NCBI RefSeq assembly: GCF_029028005.1
Contig: NZ_JAOTPO010000018.1
Span: 1-64,000, forward strand
Direction: 5' to 3'
Source: Alkalihalobacterium chitinilyticum
GTDB taxonomy: Bacteria; Bacillota; Bacilli; Bacillales; Bacillaceae_F
Length of the DNA: 64,000 nucleotides
Shown piece after piece: positions 18,339 to 26,568 of this stretch (the first letter of the stretch is position 1; every line of letters starts with the position of its first letter). The notes under the pieces were generated by a model. The model saw only the letters and a program-made list of their open reading frames with translations, was not told the origin of the DNA and did not search any database. A program made the translations under genes and the position numbers.

Positions 18339-18511
18339 CACTTATCCCTCCTTATTCATCTGTACCCGTGAAAAATTTGTAGTAAACATTGGATTTTGTG
18401 GTATTATTGAAATCTAAAAGAGGAATTTTATAGAGCTTTATCTAAATTGAATGATAAGGATTAACCATAAAAATAAGAGTGAAAAGTACAAGTGCTTTGA
18501 AAGGGGAATAC

Positions 18512-20227
18512 ATGCGTTTTAGACCATTATTTATGGCTGCTTTGCTACTGAGTGTCTTAGCATTCTTCGTTGCCTGTGAGGAAGACAGCGAGCAGTTAAC
18601 ACGAGAAGAAATTTTACAACATTCGATTGAAGTAATGAAGAAAATTGAAACCTATTCTTTTGAAATGGATGCCATTACGAATGAAGCGGATATGGGAACG
18701 TTAATCTCTTACTTGAGTGGAACAGCAAAAGTCCAGCCACTTGAAGCTTATATCGAACGGTCATCGAAAATTTCAGGAACGACAATGAAGTCAGAAGTCT
18801 ATATCACAGGTGGAGAAACGTACTTTTTAATGGATGAGGAAAGTGACCTGTGGATTAATGTATCACCAAAAATCCATGCGCTTGAGCCAGCAGAAGAAAT
18901 TGAACTTATTTTAAAAAATATCGATTTATTCCATTTTACGGAAGATAATAATGGCTATCGTTTTTCCATTTTTACAAATGAAGAGGAAATGTTAACCTTA
19001 TGGAAGGGACTGTTTCCGTTTTACTATGTGATGGATGACCCGCTCTTTCATACGATGATCTCTACGATTCGAACAGAAAATGGCCCTGCTTCATTTACTT
19101 ATGAAATGATTATCGATAAAGAAACGTTTCATCGGACGTCGGCAATGCTGGAATATACCTTTAATATGAGTTTACTTGATGTGGATGCTGAAAATGATGA
19201 AGTTGAAAATAAGATGACAGAAACATTATATATTTCTTATGATGCATTAAAGGAAACAAATGAGGTAACGGTACCTCAAACGGTGATTGAAAATGCAAAA
19301 ACATACGGGGATATTCTTATAGGTAATCGTGATCCTTTAAAAGAGAAAGCTGGATTTTATACGGGAGAAAAAGGAAATAGCGACGGAAATCACTTAAATG
19401 GATCGTATTTTGCAACGGATGGGGAAGCAGTTTATTACTCCAACTGGATGCAAGAAAGCGGAATTTATAAATGGACAGATGGACAAGAAGAAAAGGAACT
19501 TATTTCTGATGTCTTGGCTAAAGATTTAAATGTAATGGGAGATTGGCTGTATTATTCAGATGAAAGAGACCGCTTCAACGTGTATCGGATGAAAATAGAC
19601 GGAACAGAAGTAGAAAAAGTATCAGATGACTATGCGATAGATTTACGTGTAATGGATGGCTGGATCTTTTATAAAGCAAATAATCCATTAAACAATAAAC
19701 AATCTCTCTTTATGGTTTCTGAGGAAGGTGTAAAGATCCAACTGATCGATGATCTTTTTCGATATACCATTTACGAGGATCAAGTCATATATCAAACAGA
19801 ACCAAAAGGTATTCTTTATGTCGTTGGGATTAATGAACTGGGTCAAACACATCCTCCAAGAGTGATTGAGTACCCGGTCAGGACGTTCATAGTGGATGAC
19901 GGTTGGATTTATTTTGAGAGCGCATTAAATGGTGCCAAACTATACCGTGTTCAACTGGATGGAACCAATACTAAACAACTATCAACAGATGAGAGCCAAG
20001 GGTTTAATGTGGTTGGAGATGCCTTATATTTTACAAATGTTACAGAAGATCATAGTTTATATAAAATTGACTTAAGTACATTAGAAGCTGAAATGCTTGA
20101 CGAACGTGGATCACATATCCATATTATTAACGACCGTATTTATTACTCTAAACCTATAAGTGCATTGCAGCTTGGCTGGTTCCAAATGGATCTCGATGGA
20201 AAGAATATGGAGCGTGCCCCGTTTTAA
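18512..20227 (+). CDS. Lipoprotein with C-terminal DUF5050-type beta-propeller
   Basis: A 571-residue exported lipoprotein. Residues 1-22 are a signal peptide ending in a lipobox-like FFVAC, with Cys as the probable lipidated residue. Residues 25-260 resemble the lipoprotein-attached domain of the DUF6612/LppX-like kind. Residues 290-571 contain repeated segments such as LYYSDERDRFNVYRMKIDG and ALYFTNVTEDHSLYKIDL, typical of the DUF5050 propeller. ATG 18512 is chosen for AAAGGGG upstream and because it places the signal peptide at the very start. It stands alone before a strong terminator. Probable surface-exposed role; ligand unknown. Confidence 0.82.
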   Translation: MRFRPLFMAALLLSVLAFFVACEEDSEQLTREEILQHSIEVMKKIETYSFEMDAITNEADMGTLISYLSGTAKVQPLEAYIERSSKISGTTMKSEVYITGGETYFLMDEESDLWINVSPKIHALEPAEEIELILKNIDLFHFTEDNNGYRFSIFTNEEEMLTLWKGLFPFYYVMDDPLFHTMISTIRTENGPASFTYEMIIDKETFHRTSAMLEYTFNMSLLDVDAENDEVENKMTETLYISYDALKETNEVTVPQTVIENAKTYGDILIGNRDPLKEKAGFYTGEKGNSDGNHLNGSYFATDGEAVYYSNWMQESGIYKWTDGQEEKELISDVLAKDLNVMGDWLYYSDERDRFNVYRMKIDGTEVEKVSDDYAIDLRVMDGWIFYKANNPLNNKQSLFMVSEEGVKIQLIDDLFRYTIYEDQVIYQTEPKGILYVVGINELGQTHPPRVIEYPVRTFIVDDGWIYFESALNGAKLYRVQLDGTNTKQLSTDESQGFNVVGDALYFTNVTEDHSLYKIDLSTLEAEMLDERGSHIHIINDRIYYSKPISALQLGWFQMDLDGKNMERAPF

Positions 20228-20270
20228 TTTTTTTAAAGTAGCGATTTATTTAATAAATGAACAAACACTC

Positions 20271-20314
20271 AAAAAAAGCGACCAAAGGAGCTAGCTCCTT
20301 TGGTCGCTTTTTTT
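20271..20314. terminator. Bidirectional terminator
   Basis: A near-perfect palindrome centred at 20292: AGCGACCAAAGGAGCTA and its complement, flanked by A-run and T-run. It serves both the plus-strand lipoprotein gene and the minus-strand small gene that converge on it. Confidence 0.92.
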
Positions 20315-20338
20315 ACACCTTTATAAAAATTAGTATAC

Positions 20339-20530
20339 TTAATTAGCGAACTTCCAATGTTCAACGGCTTGTTTAAATGCTGCGTCTAGTGAGTTAATCT
20401 GATGATCAAGCACCTCATTATCTCTAAGTTCGCTTTTTAAGCCTTCATAGCATTCTAGTAATGTATTAAAATTGGGCTTTGTTACGAGAACGCCTAATAA
20501 ATGATTTAAATAATATTCTGTATTTTCCAC
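20339..20530 (-). CDS. Small soluble protein downstream of the CoA-transferase (63 aa)
   Basis: Starts with GTG 7 bases after AAGGAGTG. Helical, acidic-to-neutral product with no membrane segment; no family recognised. It begins 17 bases after the stop of the CoA-transferase gene on the same strand and shares its terminator, so it belongs to the cobalamin-riboswitch transcription unit. Confidence 0.6.
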   Translation of the reverse strand: MENTEYYLNHLLGVLVTKPNFNTLLECYEGLKSELRDNEVLDHQINSLDAAFKQAVEHWKFAN

Positions 20531-20547
20531 GATATAACACTCCTTGT

Positions 20548-21828
20548 TTAAAGATATCCCATACGCTGAGCCATAAAAGTAAGTTCCTCACGAAATTTAG
20601 GGTGGGAGATGTCAATCAATGCCCTTGTACGTTCTGAAATGGTTTTATTTCTTAAGTGGGCCACACCATATTCAGTCACGATAAAGTCTACATCGTTTTT
20701 AGAGGTTGTCACGACAGATTTATCATGGAGATAAGGAACAATCTTTGAGATCTTTTCGTCTTTAGTTGTTGAATGTAAACAAATAATTCCACGGCCATCC
20801 TTGCATAATGTCACACCTTTTCCAAAATCAGATTGCCCGCCAGATGAAGAATAATAATTTCCTTTGATCACTTCTGAATTGCATTGACCTAAAAAATCGA
20901 CTTCAACAGTACCGTTAATCGTTACAAACTGATCAAATTGAGCAATTTGCTTAATACTGTTCGACTCGTTAACCGGGATCATACAAAGGGCTGGGTTTTC
21001 ATTCATGAACTGGTAGAGTCTCTTGCTGCCAAAAGCAAAAGTTGCAGTTGAAATTCCTTTGTAAAAAGGTTTATTTTGATTTGTAATTGCGCCACTTTCG
21101 TATAAATCTACTAAACTGTCAGGGAACATTTCGGTATAAACACCCAAGTTTCTAAAATCTTTCAAGTGCTCCATTACGGCATTTGGTATGGACCCAAAGC
21201 CAATTTGAATTGTGTCTCCATCTTTAATTAAGTTAGCAATATTCCGGCCGATCGCTTTATCTTTTTCAGAAATAATCGGTTTCCCAGTTTCAGTTAACGG
21301 TGAAGTATGTTCTACAATAGCCTTAACTTGCGATATGTGAATTTGATTTTTACCATATGTTCTCGGCATATGATCATTCACTTCAACGATAATCGCTTTC
21401 GCATGATTGACCATAGTTGCTGTGTAATCACAATTTGTACCTAAGGAAAAATAACCTTCGTTATCAATCGGTGACACTTGAGCGATGATGATTGGATTTT
21501 TGACTCGTGTTTTTAACATCTTGGGCAAGTTCGAAAAATGGTTAGGTAACAGATCAATCATCTGCTTAGCATAAGCTTCCCGTTCATGTGAATTTAAAAA
21601 CATCGAAACAATCCTAAGTTTCTCTTTTGCCAAAGGTACGACTTTTCGTAGAGAGAGCATTTGATAAAGGGTGTTGTTCTCGAGACCTTCATATTCCATT
21701 AATGCTTTCATTAAAGCTGGCGGTTCACCGACAGCGATCGGCGCTATGATCTCATCACCTGGTTGAATTAATTGAACGGCTTTGTTTGCACTCATTACTT
21801 TTTCTTGATAGGTTGATAGCATTAACAT
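20548..21828 (-). CDS. Acetyl-CoA hydrolase/4-hydroxybutyrate CoA-transferase family protein
   Basis: A 426-residue family I CoA-transferase. Recognisable are QIGFGSIPNAVMEHL, the segment VYTEMFPDSLVDLYESGAITN-like (shortened) carrying the catalytic Glu, GGQSDF and the C-terminal VTEYGVAHLRNKTISERTRAL. The enzyme moves CoA between short-chain acids such as acetate, propionate, succinate or 4-hydroxybutyrate; the exact pair is not readable. Its leader carries a cobalamin riboswitch followed by an intrinsic terminator, so B12 should shut it down. That is an unusual target and may reflect a link with B12-dependent acyl-CoA metabolism. Confidence 0.88.
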   Translation of the reverse strand: MLMLSTYQEKVMSANKAVQLIQPGDEIIAPIAVGEPPALMKALMEYEGLENNTLYQMLSLRKVVPLAKEKLRIVSMFLNSHEREAYAKQMIDLLPNHFSNLPKMLKTRVKNPIIIAQVSPIDNEGYFSLGTNCDYTATMVNHAKAIIVEVNDHMPRTYGKNQIHISQVKAIVEHTSPLTETGKPIISEKDKAIGRNIANLIKDGDTIQIGFGSIPNAVMEHLKDFRNLGVYTEMFPDSLVDLYESGAITNQNKPFYKGISTATFAFGSKRLYQFMNENPALCMIPVNESNSIKQIAQFDQFVTINGTVEVDFLGQCNSEVIKGNYYSSSGGQSDFGKGVTLCKDGRGIICLHSTTKDEKISKIVPYLHDKSVVTTSKNDVDFIVTEYGVAHLRNKTISERTRALIDISHPKFREELTFMAQRMGYL

Positions 21829-21868
21829 TCGATTTACGCTCCTTAATTGTCATTTTTATGTACGTAAA

Positions 21869-21912
21869 TAAAAAACACACTCCCATCTGTCAATGAGAAT
21901 GTGTATGTTTTA
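21869..21912 (-). terminator. Attenuator terminator between cobalamin riboswitch and CoA-transferase
   Basis: On the minus strand ACACATTCTC pairs with GGGAGTGTGT (10 bp, two G-U pairs) and is followed by TTTTTTATTT. It sits downstream of the riboswitch and before the gene's ribosome site, which is the expected expression platform for transcription attenuation. Confidence 0.8.
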
Positions 21913-21948
21913 GGTCGAATCCATTGCTATCACAATTAAAGCTTCCAT
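21910..21948 (-). other. 12-codon leader ORF inside the B12 attenuator
   Basis: On the minus strand an ATG follows GGGGAGGTG at good spacing and reads MEALIVIAMDST before a TAA whose last bases touch the attenuator stem. A short translated ORF here could couple translation to termination, or could be the start of a lost gene. The ribosome site is seen directly; the role is inference. Confidence 0.35.
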
Positions 21949-21997
21949 CCAAAACACCTCCCCATCCTCGTGGGTAAATAACAGTGTTGCTCTTTAA

Positions 21998-22170
21998 TGG
22001 CAGGTCTCCTGGCTTCGATTCAACACATGCTTACATCCTTCCCATCTAAATATGACAGTGGACTAATTTGTACGCATGCTCATCGTTACAGTGGCGGGAC
22101 CGCATCGGATTTGCACCGACTTCCCTTTTAAACTTGTTCAACAAGTACCATAAAGCACAATATTCTGTTG
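21998..22170 (-). ncRNA. Cobalamin (B12) riboswitch
   Basis: Read on the minus strand the conserved blocks are in order: GGGAAGTCGGTGCAAATCCG (shortened), GCGGTCCCGCCACTGTAA, the GATGGGAAGG arm, and the B12 box AAGCCAGGAGACCTGCC at about 22000-22016. These define the adenosylcobalamin-type riboswitch. A terminator hairpin lies about 90 bases downstream, so binding of B12 probably causes premature termination of the CoA-transferase operon. Confidence 0.95.
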
Positions 22171-22470
22171 TTGGGTTTCATTATAACACTACGTTTTCAG
22201 AAAAAACAATCAGTAATTTTTAAGATGGTATAAAAAAAAAGCAGTAGACCTGTATTAGATAATATATAAGAATACTAGTTAAATCGTGTATAATTTGGTA
22301 AAGGTCCATATTGGGATTGTATGGATATAAATGCACCTTCAATAGCAGTAGCAGAAAGTGTCGGTTTCGAGCTGCAGTATCAATATACCGTTTTCGAATT
22401 TCCGTTTACATAGAAATGATTGAGTTTGCTGCTTTATATAAAGATCACCTTTAAGAAAGGAGGGAATGTT
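22171..22470. other. Intergenic control region between divergent units
   Basis: 300 bases between the cobalamin leader (minus strand) and the DHODH-like gene (plus strand). AT-rich and presumably holding both promoters. I see no gene, inverted repeat or regulator site that I can support. Confidence 0.4.
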
Positions 22471-24279
22471 ATGCCTGATTGGTCTTACCATGTGCTTTTT
22501 AAGCCGTTATTGTCTAGGTTGTCTTCTTTCCATTCAAGAGAGTTTATCCATAGGGGAATGAACCGTATCTCGTCAGTTCCCGGTGGACATCATTTGATCA
22601 ATTTCCTCGGGAGAGAAGAGTCTTCGCCGCTACTGATGAAAGAAGTGAATGGAAATCTACTGAATAACTCGATCGGGTTGGCTGGGAAAGTGGACCCTTT
22701 ACTATCTGGAACGAAGGCGTTTCAAAATTTAGGATTTGGATTTATAGAAATCGGACCGGTAACAAAAGAGCCCTACCCAAAAGGTGAAGTTCCAATTATT
22801 CATGAAAAAGAAAACTATATCGAATTTCCACAACTCTACGAATCTATTGGTCTAGAAAAGACGTTGCTTAAGTTAAAAAACTTGCAGCGAAAACAACCTG
22901 TCTTTATTCGGATAGCTGGCAGTGAAGATGACCAATCTGCGATCATGAATGCGTTAGAAGATAAGGCGGATGCCTTTATTCTAGAGTTTAACTCAAGTGT
23001 TCCAATTACGTCTTATACAACGAAAAAACCGGTTTACCTAGCAATGAAATCGGATCAACTAAACGAAGAAATGTTTCACTTAATCAACGAACAGTTCAAC
23101 GGGATTGTATTAGATGAACAGCCGAACAAAGACGATCGTTTTAATTTAACGGAGCATTTAAAAGCAATACAGTTTCTAAAAAAACATCATTTTAATAAAA
23201 CCATCATTACCGTTGGCGGGGTGAGTGAGCCTGGGGATGCTTTGACTTTACTTCATGAAAATGTAGATTTAATCATGCTCTCTGGCGGGTATATTTTATC
23301 AGGCCCGGGTCTGCCGAAACGCATTAAAGAAGCGCAACTTTCGGAAATGGGAAACATTGAAACATCGCATCAAGGGTGGCTGTGGTATTTTTTATTTGGA
23401 TTATCGATTATGGTAGGTGGACTCATTACACTGTTTATTAGCATGTCGGCAATCATTCTTCCATATGATGAATATTTTTTACAAATGGACCGGGAAACGA
23501 TCTATGTGTTTAATGAGCGGCTCCTTTATTTTATGGCACACGATCGAATGACGCTCGCCGGGACGATGATCTCAGGTGGGATCGTTTACATGGGATTAGC
23601 AAAGTATGGTATACGTTTTGGGTTGAAATGGGCAAAGCAAGCGACGGATGCTGCGGCCATCATTGGGTTTTTAGGTATTTTCCTTTTTATCGGATATGGT
23701 TATTTTGATTGGCTCCATCTAGTGTTCTGGCTTGTTTTATTGCCCTTCTATATCTCAGGTTTTGTGAAAACAAAAGGAATGAAAGGTACAGCAAAATCAA
23801 CAAATCGCACAAATTATAGAATTTGGAAGCAAAGTTTGTTCGGTCAGCTAGCATTGGTTATTCTTGGCTTCTCATTTGTACTAGGTGGTTTCATTATTGC
23901 CTATATTGGAATAACAAACGTATTTGTTGCCACCGATCTAACTTACATTTGCATGCCGCCTGAATTGCTGAACCAGTTCAATGAGAGGCTTATTCCTGTA
24001 ATAGCTCATGACCGAGCAGGATTCGGCGGCGCATTGCTTAGTGTCGGGTTGTTAATTCTGATGGTTGCGTTATGGGGTTTTCAACAAGGAAACAAGTGGG
24101 TTTGGTGGATGCTTTTCATTGGTGGCATACCAGCTTTTGCAGCAGGTATTGGGGTTCACTTTGCGATCGGATATACCGATTTTATTCATCTCGTCCCAGC
24201 TTATTTTGCACTTGGATTATATGTTATTGGATTGCTTTTTTCGTATTCGTTTTTCCATTTAAAAAATGAATATTCTTAG
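22471..24279 (+). CDS. Dihydroorotate-dehydrogenase-like domain fused to a duplicated membrane domain
   Basis: A 602-residue fusion. Residues 1-295 resemble a class 2 dihydroorotate dehydrogenase TIM barrel: NSIGLAGKVDP, GFGFIEIGPVT, and the FMN-phosphate-binding TVGGVSEPGDALTLL with SGGYILSGPGLPKRI. The usual SPNTPGLR and catalytic segments are not recognisable, so activity is doubtful. Residues 303-600 hold about eight membrane segments in two similar halves; FNERLLYFMAHDR (from 347) is repeated as FNERLIPVIAHDR (from 503). GGAGGGAATGTT precedes ATG 22471. It is not near pyrimidine genes. It might be a flavin-linked membrane redox protein, but this is inference. Confidence 0.8.
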   Translation: MPDWSYHVLFKPLLSRLSSFHSREFIHRGMNRISSVPGGHHLINFLGREESSPLLMKEVNGNLLNNSIGLAGKVDPLLSGTKAFQNLGFGFIEIGPVTKEPYPKGEVPIIHEKENYIEFPQLYESIGLEKTLLKLKNLQRKQPVFIRIAGSEDDQSAIMNALEDKADAFILEFNSSVPITSYTTKKPVYLAMKSDQLNEEMFHLINEQFNGIVLDEQPNKDDRFNLTEHLKAIQFLKKHHFNKTIITVGGVSEPGDALTLLHENVDLIMLSGGYILSGPGLPKRIKEAQLSEMGNIETSHQGWLWYFLFGLSIMVGGLITLFISMSAIILPYDEYFLQMDRETIYVFNERLLYFMAHDRMTLAGTMISGGIVYMGLAKYGIRFGLKWAKQATDAAAIIGFLGIFLFIGYGYFDWLHLVFWLVLLPFYISGFVKTKGMKGTAKSTNRTNYRIWKQSLFGQLALVILGFSFVLGGFIIAYIGITNVFVATDLTYICMPPELLNQFNERLIPVIAHDRAGFGGALLSVGLLILMVALWGFQQGNKWVWWMLFIGGIPAFAAGIGVHFAIGYTDFIHLVPAYFALGLYVIGLLFSYSFFHLKNEYS

Positions 24280-24354
24280 AGCGTGTCATTTGCAATCTCT
24301 ATCGCAATAATAGAAAATAAAACCAGTCTACTACTTGTCAAAGGAGGAAATGTT

Positions 24355-24879
24355 TTGAAACTAGAAGGAAAAAAGATTATTCAACTCGTTAGCGATGACT
24401 TTGAGGATTTAGAGTTATGGTATCCGGTTTTACGCTGCCGGGAAGAAGGGGCAACCGTACATATTGTCGGTGAAAAAGCGAATGAAGAATACATCGGGAA
24501 GTATGGTGTCCCGATCGTAAGTGATATGGCTTTTGATGAAGTAGATGCTGAGAAATATGATGCAATTCTTGTACCGGGTGGCTGGTCACCGGATAAATTA
24601 AGGCGTTATGAAGATGTTTTACAGATGGTACGAATATTAAATGAGCAAAACAAGCCCATTGGACAAATTTGTCATGCAGGCTGGGTATTAATCTCAGCGA
24701 AAATTTTAGATGGGAAGACGGTTACGAGTACACCTGGAATAAAAGATGATATGGAAAATGCCGGGGCTACATGGGTAAACGAGCCAGTCGTAGTTGATGG
24801 GAACCTCGTTTCAAGCCGCCGTCCACCGGATTTACCAGATTACATGCGAGAATTTATTAAAGTAACATCTGAAAAATAA
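24355..24879 (+). CDS. DJ-1/PfpI family protein
   Basis: A 174-residue type 1 glutamine-amidotransferase-like protein of the PfpI/YraA group: ILVPGGWSPDKLR carries the conserved Gly-rich loop, GQICHAGWVL the nucleophile-elbow cysteine, and the end VSSRRPPDLPDYMREF is typical. Family members act as deglycases, chaperones or peptidases against carbonyl stress. TTG 24355 is chosen because AAAGGAGG lies 7 bases upstream; an in-frame earlier start has no such site. A terminator follows. Confidence 0.9.
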   Translation: MKLEGKKIIQLVSDDFEDLELWYPVLRCREEGATVHIVGEKANEEYIGKYGVPIVSDMAFDEVDAEKYDAILVPGGWSPDKLRRYEDVLQMVRILNEQNKPIGQICHAGWVLISAKILDGKTVTSTPGIKDDMENAGATWVNEPVVVDGNLVSSRRPPDLPDYMREFIKVTSEK

Positions 24880-24903
24880 TATAACGTTAACATAAGATAC
24901 GAT

Positions 24904-24940
24904 GCAGTTCTAGTTGGAGTTACTGGAGCTGCTTTTTATT
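24904..24940 (+). terminator. Terminator of the DJ-1/PfpI gene
   Basis: GCAGTTCTAGT (24904-24914) pairs with ACTGGAGCTGC (24922-24932), 11 bp including G-U pairs, followed by TTTTTATTT. Confidence 0.8.
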
Positions 24941-24959
24941 TGAAAAAGAGGTGCTGATT

Positions 24960-25862
24960 ATGAAAGAAATTCAAGTTTACCATGTCGATGCATTTACGAA
25001 CGAGCCTTTTGGAGGAAACCCAGCCGGTGTTGTCCCTGATGCAACTCAATTAACAGAAGATGAAATGCAGAAAATCGCGCGTGAGCTTAATTTATCCGAA
25101 ACAGCATTTCTACTTCCGACAGAAGATGAAGAAGTGGACTATTGCGTGCGCTTTTTTACGCCAACGCAAGAGATTGATTTTTGTGGACATGCGACACTTG
25201 CCACGGCTTGGACGATGGCAACAGAGCATGGTTGGTTAGAACGTGCTCATTCTATTCTTTTTAAAACAAATATTGGGGTTGTCCCGATTGATTTTGTTAA
25301 AAAAGGTGAGGAACTTCAATCCGTCATCATGACGCAGGCCACACCTGAAGTCAAAGATATTGAAATGGACATCGAGACCATATCCAAGTTGATTGGGATG
25401 TCAGCAAGTGAAATCGATCCAAGCTATCCAATCAAACTCGCGTATACAGGCAATTGGCATTTACTCGTTCCTATAAAAACACGAAAGGCTATGGATAAAG
25501 CCATGCCTAACATGGACCTTTTAAAAGAACATAATATAACAAGAGGAATATGTACGACGCACCTTTTTACATTCGACAGTAGGGAAGCAGACTGGAAGTT
25601 ATATACCCGTGATTTTGCGCCAGCTGTTGGAATTACGGAGGACCCTGTTACAGGTTCGGCAAACGGTGCATTAGCGGGTTACCTTTTGTTAGAAAACATA
25701 CTAGACAAACATACTGACCATGACTTTTTAATTGGACAAGGGGATGCTTGTGGTCGTCCAGGTCAATTACATATAAAAACAACATCGAATGAACTTGGAC
25801 CGGTTATCCAAGTAGGCGGAAATGCGGTTTGTACCATAAGAGGCACATTAAGGTTGAGATAG
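24960..25862 (+). CDS. PhzF family isomerase
   Basis: A 300-residue protein of the PhzF/diaminopimelate-epimerase fold. The N-terminus has VDAFTNEPFGGNPAGVV, the catalytic Glu is in LSETAFL, and DFCGHATLATAW and EDPVTGSANGAL are both family hallmarks. In phenazine makers PhzF isomerises DHHA; here no other phenazine genes are present, so it is one of the many stand-alone homologues with unknown substrate. ATG 24960 follows AGAGGTG. The pentapeptide protein gene starts 11 bases downstream, so the two are probably co-transcribed. Confidence 0.9.
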   Translation: MKEIQVYHVDAFTNEPFGGNPAGVVPDATQLTEDEMQKIARELNLSETAFLLPTEDEEVDYCVRFFTPTQEIDFCGHATLATAWTMATEHGWLERAHSILFKTNIGVVPIDFVKKGEELQSVIMTQATPEVKDIEMDIETISKLIGMSASEIDPSYPIKLAYTGNWHLLVPIKTRKAMDKAMPNMDLLKEHNITRGICTTHLFTFDSREADWKLYTRDFAPAVGITEDPVTGSANGALAGYLLLENILDKHTDHDFLIGQGDACGRPGQLHIKTTSNELGPVIQVGGNAVCTIRGTLRLR

Positions 25863-25873
25863 GAGCCCTTTGA

Positions 25874-26482
25874 ATGATAGATACATTTATCGAGGAAGAA
25901 TTTGTTGAGAAGGATTTTACAACGGTAGAATTTCGTGAAGCTGAATTTACAAATTGTGTTTTTTTCAGGTGTCGATTTCGAGGCTGTCACTTAGAAGAGA
26001 TATCTACCGTTCGCTGCCAATTTATAGACTGTGATTTTACAGGGGCACACTTAAATGCATCTTCTCATAATGGTTCGTCTTTTACGAATTGTTTATTTAG
26101 TGCCGCGAATTTATTCGTAGCTGTTTTTAGGGAATGTAAAATGACAGGAACTGATTTTGCAGAAGCTAGCTTAGACGGCGTGACGATCGATGGCGGGGAT
26201 TGGTCATATACAAATTTACGCTATGCCAATTTAGCGAAGCAGAAGTTACAAGGAATAAAGTTAGCTGAAGCTGACCTGACAGAAGCGAATTTAGAAAAAA
26301 CTGACTTAAGAAATGCCGATTTAACGAGATGCAGATTAAGTAAAGCTAAGTTAAATGGAGCTGATTTGCGTGGAGCCAATTTAGAGGGTGTTGATTTTAA
26401 ATCCATGGTTGTAAAAGGAGCTCGAATGGATATGAGTCAAGCGGTTTCCTTTTTGAGATCTTACGGCGCAAAAGTCGAGTAA
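25874..26482 (+). CDS. Pentapeptide-repeat protein (Qnr-like length)
   Basis: A 202-residue right-handed beta-helix protein made of A(D/N)LXX repeats, for example FREAEFTNCVFFRCRF near the start and ADLTEANLEKTDLRNADLTR later. A short break around residues 105-115 splits two coils, the layout of Qnr-type DNA mimics that protect gyrase from quinolones. At 202 residues it is slightly shorter than plasmid Qnr proteins (about 218). Gyrase protection is possible but not shown. GGAG precedes the ATG. Confidence 0.85.
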   Translation: MIDTFIEEEFVEKDFTTVEFREAEFTNCVFFRCRFRGCHLEEISTVRCQFIDCDFTGAHLNASSHNGSSFTNCLFSAANLFVAVFRECKMTGTDFAEASLDGVTIDGGDWSYTNLRYANLAKQKLQGIKLAEADLTEANLEKTDLRNADLTRCRLSKAKLNGADLRGANLEGVDFKSMVVKGARMDMSQAVSFLRSYGAKVE

Positions 26483-26568
26483 TAAAGGTCAAAGGCAGTA
26501 TTCTTTACAGTTAAAATGTGAAGTACTAAACTAAATATAAGGTAAATCAAGGAAAGGCGTGACATGCG

